A stretch of DNA of 64,000 bases, from contig NZ_FNCY01000013.1 in assembly GCF_900099695.1 (NCBI RefSeq), positions 1 to 64,000 of the forward strand. Reading direction: 5' to 3'. The position numbers and the translations under genes were made by a program. The notes under the pieces were generated by a model. That model searched no databases. It saw only the letters and a list, made by a program, of their open reading frames with translations, and was not told where the DNA came from. Origin of the DNA: Propionivibrio dicarboxylicus. GTDB lineage: Bacteria; Pseudomonadota; Gammaproteobacteria; Burkholderiales; Rhodocyclaceae. Positions within the stretch are counted from its first letter, which is position 1. Every line of letters begins with the position of its first letter. Of this stretch, positions 62,072 through 64,000 are shown in pieces.

Positions 62072-62394
62072 GTCAAAGGAAGCGCTTCATCACTCGCCGC
62101 GCCGTCCCGGCGTCTTTGCGCGTCAAGGCGAGACCGCCCCGGCACCAGCCCAACCGGCCTCACGGCATTCCCGGCCGGAATATCGCCATAACCATAAATC
62201 AATACCGCCCCTCATGCCAATGCAGTAAGTTGCTTGCAATGCAGCCAAACGATACGATGTACCGCATTACGATACACTAAAATGACGTCATTCCAGCGCC
62301 GATCGCGGCACGACGCGCCGCTCTGCCCCAGCGCTGCACTTCCATCCCGCAAACCGCTTGTATTCAATCGCAATAAGGACAGAGGAGGCGTTAC
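62072..62394. other. Divergent control region of IclR and TRAP binding protein
   Basis: 323 bases. From 62190 it is AT-rich and contains repeats of ACGATAC (62248-62254 and 62268-62274), TGTA-N11-TACA (62257-62275) and a perfect 12-base palindrome AATGACGTCATT (62281-62292). These are plausible IclR sites. No gene is seen. Confidence 0.5.
62281..62292. promoter_or_regulatory. Perfect palindrome in the IclR/TRAP divergent region
   Basis: AATGACGTCATT reads the same on both strands. It lies 103 bases before the TRAP binding protein ATG and 210 bases before the IclR start. It may be the operator for IclR or an activator; not an established IclR consensus. Confidence 0.45.
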
Positions 62395-63432
62395 ATGAAA
62401 TTTGCAATGAAGGCTCTGCTGGCATCGCTGATGGCATCGGTCGCGCTGGCGTCGTTCGGCGCCGAACCCGAGAAAAAAACGTTCCGGCTCAAGTTCGCCC
62501 ACCACAACCCGCCGACCTCCTTTCTCGCCGCCAACGGTTTCGCGCCCTGGGTGAAGGCCATCGAGACGAGAACCGGCGGACAGGTGAAGATCGACGTCTA
62601 TCCCTCCTCGATGCTCGGCAAGGCGCCCGACGCCTACGACAACACGATCAAGGGGGTCACCGACATCGCCTGGAGCTATGTCGCTTTCTTCCCCGGCCGC
62701 TTTCCGCTGACCGAAGTCATCAACCTGCCGATGCTGGGTATCGACAAGGCGACGCTCGGCAGCAAGGTGATCTGGGACCTCTACCAGAACTCTCCGTACA
62801 TCAGGAAGGAATTCGCCGACGTGAAGGTGCTGACCCTGCACTGTCATGACGGCGCGCCGATCGTCTCGAAGAAGCCGATCGTCGGCATGGCCGACATGCA
62901 GGGCAAGAAGATCCGCACCGGCGGCGGCCCCTTGATTCCGCTGCTGCAATCGCTCGGATCGAGCCCGATGGCGATGCCTTCGCCCGACACCTACCAGGCG
63001 GCCGAAAAGGGCGTCATCGATGGCGCCGTGCTGGCCTGGGAAGCGGTCGAGATGATGAACCTGCAAGAAATCCTGAAGAGCGGGCTCGATGCCAACGTCA
63101 ATGCCGGCGTCTTCTTCCTGGTCATGAACAAGAAGACCTGGGACGCCTTGCCGCCGGAAGTGCAGAAGGTCTTCGACGAGGAAAGCGGCGAGAAGGCCAG
63201 CCAACTCTTCGCGCGCGCCTTCGACGAGACCAAGAAAATGTCGACGGCGAAGTTCGTCAAGGCCGGCGGCAAGATCGCCACGCTTGATGCCGGCGAAACG
63301 GCCAAGTGGCGCGACAAGGGCAAACTCGTGTGGGACAAGTGGGCGAGCGACCTCGAAGCCAAGGGCCAGCCCGGCAAGGCCGTGCTCGACCTGACCGTGC
63401 GCAAGGTCGACGAATACGCCAAGCAGATGTAA
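62395..63432 (+). CDS. TRAP transporter substrate-binding protein (DctP family), copy 3
   Basis: A 345-residue periplasmic binding protein with signal peptide about 1-23. FAHHNPPTSFLAANGFAPW and KKIRTGGGPLIPLL differ from copies 1 and 2: the usual LRV ligand segment reads GKKIRTGG, and the protein falls in the TRAP branch that binds aromatic or carboxylate ligands. GAGGAGG is 6 bases before the ATG. The next gene is not a TRAP permease, so its membrane partners must be elsewhere, or lie beyond the window. Confidence 0.92.
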   Translation: MKFAMKALLASLMASVALASFGAEPEKKTFRLKFAHHNPPTSFLAANGFAPWVKAIETRTGGQVKIDVYPSSMLGKAPDAYDNTIKGVTDIAWSYVAFFPGRFPLTEVINLPMLGIDKATLGSKVIWDLYQNSPYIRKEFADVKVLTLHCHDGAPIVSKKPIVGMADMQGKKIRTGGGPLIPLLQSLGSSPMAMPSPDTYQAAEKGVIDGAVLAWEAVEMMNLQEILKSGLDANVNAGVFFLVMNKKTWDALPPEVQKVFDEESGEKASQLFARAFDETKKMSTAKFVKAGGKIATLDAGETAKWRDKGKLVWDKWASDLEAKGQPGKAVLDLTVRKVDEYAKQM

Positions 63433-63445
63433 GCCCTCGCCCTGA

Positions 63446-63474
63446 CGCGGCCACCGGCCTCAGCCCGGCGGCCG
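63446..63474 (+). terminator. GC-rich hairpin after the TRAP binding protein
   Basis: GCGGCC-A-CCGG and CCGG-C-GGCCGC pair with one internal mismatch over a short loop, 14 bases after the stop. No T-run follows, so it is a weak terminator at best. Confidence 0.35.
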
Positions 63475-63550
63475 CCTCGGACACCGCGGGCGCGCCCCGC
63501 GCGCCGTTCTCCCGAACGCCGGCACCGTCGGACACGTTCCCCCAACACGC

Positions 63551-64000
63551 ATGCACAAACCTCTGCGCCGCGCGGAAATCACCCTCCTCCTCGTCGCCAT
63601 CGTCTGGGGGGTCAATCATCCCGTTGTCAAGTACGCGCTGCAGCATCTGCCGCCGCAAGCCTTCAATGTGGCGCGCCTCGCCGCTGCCAGCGTGCTCGCC
63701 CTCTTCGCCCTCTGGCTCTCGCGCAGCCACCGCCCGATCGCACGCGGCGACCGCGGACGCTTCTTCCGCGTCAGCGCGCTCGGCTTCTTTGTCTTCCAGT
63801 TCTTCTTTACCGAAGGCATCCAGCGCACCACGGCGGGCAATGCCTCCTTCATGCTCTGCCTGATGCCGGTCAGCGTGCTGCTCCTGAACAAGCTTTTCGG
63901 CTTCGAACCCTTGCGCCGTGCCGTCGTCCTCGGCGTCGCCCTGTCGGTCGCCGGCGTCCTCCTGATCGTGATCGGCGCCGGACGCGAAATCAGCCTGATC
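63551..64000 (+). CDS. EamA/DMT family transporter (3' end outside window)
   Basis: The frame is open to the window edge, giving the first 150 residues. It has five hydrophobic segments; EITLLLVAIVWGVNHPVVKY is the DMT motif of TM1, followed by FNVARLAAASVLAL, TTAGNASFMLCLMPV and AGVLLIVIGAG. It belongs to the drug/metabolite transporter superfamily, substrate unknown. It follows the TRAP binding protein by 118 bases. Confidence 0.85.
   Translation, partial: MHKPLRRAEITLLLVAIVWGVNHPVVKYALQHLPPQAFNVARLAAASVLALFALWLSRSHRPIARGDRGRFFRVSALGFFVFQFFFTEGIQRTTAGNASFMLCLMPVSVLLLNKLFGFEPLRRAVVLGVALSVAGVLLIVIGAGREISLI

Overview
The window is GC-rich DNA (about 60-65% by eye, with AT-rich promoter pockets) from a Gram-negative respiratory bacterium. 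TRAP transporters, a tungsten aldehyde:ferredoxin oxidoreductase (AOR) locus with tup/moe genes, an arsenate respiratory reductase and several GGDEF proteins point to a betaproteobacterium, probably near Rhodocyclales/Azonexaceae. That placement is inference from gene content. No rRNA, tRNA or CRISPR array was recognised.

Layout. (1) 1-2733: end of an SDR oxidoreductase and a fumarate-reductase-like flavoprotein. (2) 2944-11814: a large hybrid sensor kinase ending in a hemerythrin-like domain, Lrp/AsnC, DUF2917, Hsp70-like, Rrf2, NAD-dependent epimerase and LysR genes, with a chemoreceptor remnant. (3) 12407-25671: a catabolic island of unknown substrate: LysR, Asp/Glu-racemase-like protein, split transketolase, ThDP enzyme, sugar isomerase-like and AroE-like proteins, one TRAP permease pair with two similar binding proteins, and a Gfo/Idh/MocA dehydrogenase. 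A composite operator-like sequence occurs twice before the first gene and once before the isomerase gene. (4) 25806-28541: glycerate kinase remnant, diguanylate cyclase, YgjP-like peptidase.

(5) 28658-35578: an arsenic detoxification island: arsR, arsC, acr3, an arsM fused to a GNAT acetyltransferase, two ECF sigma factors flanking an AhpD-like protein, an ArsP-type permease, a ProC-like oxidoreductase and a redox-disulfide protein. Many of these carry extra terminal cysteines. (6) 35575-43569: respiratory arsenate reductase arrA-arrB and a TorD chaperone, divergent from a binding protein/sensor kinase/sigma-54 response regulator operon. The intergenic region has a canonical -24/-12 promoter facing arrA and two identical-class dyads (GTTAC-N6-GTAAC) upstream of it; a third dyad lies inside the kinase gene. 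(7) 43619-54281: molybdate/tungstate supply and use: MOT1-like transporter, moeA, tupABC, an AOR catalytic subunit, MoaD-like protein, ferredoxin subunit, a PrpR-like sigma-54 activator, and a 267-bp MITE-like element between the regulator and AOR genes. (8) 54339-64000: a membrane protein, two GGDEF proteins, a FliA-type sigma factor, MFS transporter, IclR regulator, a TRAP binding protein without its permease in the window, and the start of an EamA transporter.

Regions 5-7 fit together: arsenic is detoxified or respired, the arsenate reductase needs a molybdopterin cofactor, and the adjacent genes supply Mo/W and cofactor insertion. The strongest candidates for undescribed biology are the cysteine-tailed ECF sigma pair inside the ars island, the ArsM-GNAT fusion, the arr sigma-54 control region, the kinase-hemerythrin fusion and the repeated operator of the catabolic island.
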